The notes beneath the pieces were generated by a model. It was not told the origin of the DNA, ran no database searches, and saw nothing but the letters and a program-made list of their open reading frames with translations. This document shows, piece after piece, positions 6,224-7,063 of a stretch of DNA of 7,063 bases. A program made the translations under genes and the position numbers. The stretch is from assembly GCA_029865665.1 (NCBI GenBank), contig JARXAV010000146.1:1-7063 (forward strand), given 5' to 3'. Within the stretch, counting starts at the first letter, position 1. Each line of letters begins with the position of its first letter. Source of the DNA: Flectobacillus sp. GTDB taxonomy: Bacteria; Bacteroidota; Bacteroidia; Cytophagales; Spirosomataceae.

Positions 6224-6260
6224 AAAAAAGCCACCTTCTAATTCAGAAAGTGGCTTTTTT
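6224..6260. terminator. Bidirectional rho-independent terminator between convergent genes
   Basis: AAAAAAGCCAC (6224-6234) pairs perfectly with GTGGCTTTTTT (6250-6260). After one C/A mismatch the stem continues with TTCT (6236-6239) and AGAA (6245-6248), closing on a 5-nt loop. It serves the decarboxylase gene (+) and the membrane protein gene (-), whose stop codon is 20 nt away. The GCCAC/GTGGC core and flanking A/T runs are the same as in the terminator at 464-499. Confidence 0.9.
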
Positions 6261-6279
6261 AATGTCATTAGGCTACTAA

Positions 6280-7063
6280 TTAATAGCCACCGAGATACTT
6301 ACGTAATACCCATTCCGTTGTGAGTAGTACTAAGAATAAACCTAGTAACCAACCGAGATTAATCATTTCGTTTAAATCTTCCGTTGCGTCGATTTTGTCT
6401 GGAACTTGATGATTAAGTAAAGCGGCTTCAAGTTTGTCTAACTGATTTGCTTGGAAAAATTTACCCCCAGTTTTAGCTGATAATTGGCGTAAGGCATCGA
6501 AATCTGCTCTTGTATTGGCTAATTCCACTTGTAGGTTCTGAATAACAAAGTCACCAGAAGCTTGTTCTACTTTGCCCAATACGGTTGAGCTTGCCGAGTA
6601 GTGGTACACGCCAGCAGGTAAGGAACTAATCTCAAACTTGCTATTTTCAGCGGAGGTTGAATAATTGTAGGTACGAGAAACGCCTTTTTCATCCTTCACT
6701 TGTAGCTTGATAGGTAAGTCGTACAGCTTTTCATAAATGGCATTGTAAATTTCTGTTTCGAAAACCACCTTGTCTCCCAAGTTAAAAATCGGATTCACTG
6801 GATATACTCGCAATTTACGTTTATCGTCTTTGGTCGAAATATATTGTAAGACTTTTAACATTAAATCATCTACAATTTCTTGTTTTTCCGTCAACTGATA
6901 TTCTTCTAATCGCCATTCCCATAAGCCTTCGCCTGCTAATATCGCTGATTTTTTTGCACCAGAATTAACCACCAACAGTGGTTTTGTCGTTTGAATCGCC
7001 CCTATTTTTTGATATAAAATGACCTCTGAATTTGGTAGTAATTTATATTCTCCAAAAGGAACT
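6280..7063 (-). CDS. Membrane-anchored protein with GEGLWxWR motif and C-terminal TM helix, C-terminal part
   Basis: The frame stays open to the right edge, so the N-terminus lies outside the window; 260 residues are visible, numbered here from the edge. A TTG at 6975 is a possible start but is within continuous sequence that fits the family, so I read it as internal Leu30. Residues 30-51 (ending GEGLWEWR) resemble the end of the glutamine-amidotransferase-like or von Willebrand A-type region of large Bacteroidota membrane proteins. A short helix and TKDDKRKLRVYPVNPIF follow. Residues about 95-175 look like a beta-sandwich (GDKVVFETEIYNA..., SSLPAGVYHYSA). A short alpha/beta tail (LRQLSAKTGGKFF) and one transmembrane helix at about 236-253 (LGWLLGLFLVLLTTEW) come next, ending in the basic LRKYLGGY. 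This layout suggests a large domain outside the membrane and a cytoplasmic tail of a few residues. Function is not established; the family resemblance is from memory. It is convergent with the decarboxylase gene. Confidence 0.72.
   Translation of the reverse strand, partial: VPFGEYKLLPNSEVILYQKIGAIQTTKPLLVVNSGAKKSAILAGEGLWEWRLEEYQLTEKQEIVDDLMLKVLQYISTKDDKRKLRVYPVNPIFNLGDKVVFETEIYNAIYEKLYDLPIKLQVKDEKGVSRTYNYSTSAENSKFEISSLPAGVYHYSASSTVLGKVEQASGDFVIQNLQVELANTRADFDALRQLSAKTGGKFFQANQLDKLEAALLNHQVPDKIDATEDLNEMINLGWLLGLFLVLLTTEWVLRKYLGGY

Overview
The window looks like chromosomal DNA from a Bacteroidota bacterium, probably a Cytophagales-type environmental lineage, although the genus cannot be fixed from this sequence. 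The reasons are an AT-rich composition, start codons preceded by A-rich leaders without Shine-Dalgarno sequences, several TAnnTTTG promoter elements, the short Bacteroidota/Chlamydia form of AMP nucleosidase, a PafA-type alkaline phosphatase, a stand-alone HsdR_N-like protein, and the tail of a Bacteroidota-style membrane protein ending in EWVLRK.

Layout from left to right: (1) the C-terminal part of a TPR-repeat protein (+), open at the left edge. (2) A bidirectional hairpin terminator and an AT-rich palindromic repeat at a convergent junction. (3) AMP nucleosidase (-). (4) A small PD-(D/E)XK nuclease-fold protein related to the HsdR N-terminal domain (+), divergent from AMP nucleosidase, with a good Bacteroidota-type promoter. 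(5) A PafA-like secreted alkaline phosphatase (+), preceded by a TATATTTG element that abuts a perfect 11-bp inverted repeat. (6) UDP-glucose 6-dehydrogenase (+). (7) UDP-glucuronate decarboxylase (+), separated from the previous gene by a 103-nt spacer full of GCTTWAAGC-like near-palindromes. (8) A second convergent junction with another copy of the AT-rich palindromic repeat, a promoter-like element and a second bidirectional terminator. (9) The C-terminal 260 residues of a membrane-anchored protein (-), open at the right edge.

The clearest functional unit is the dehydrogenase-decarboxylase pair. The two enzymes catalyse consecutive steps, UDP-glucose to UDP-glucuronate to UDP-xylose, and so supply sugar donors for surface or exported glycans. 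The other genes appear to be independent units: purine nucleotide turnover (AMP nucleosidase), periplasmic phosphate release (PafA-like) and an uncharacterised nuclease-fold protein. No gene-free stretch exceeds 300 bases, and I see no RNA gene, CRISPR array, insertion sequence or phage gene.

I do not see a dramatic new multi-gene system. The most interesting unexplained structure is non-coding. A 32-nt near-identical palindromic element (29/32 identical) sits 5 to 9 nt after the stop codon of two unrelated genes, in the same orientation relative to each gene. There is also a cluster of near-palindromes between the two sugar-nucleotide genes, and a hairpin or operator overlapping the phosphatase promoter.
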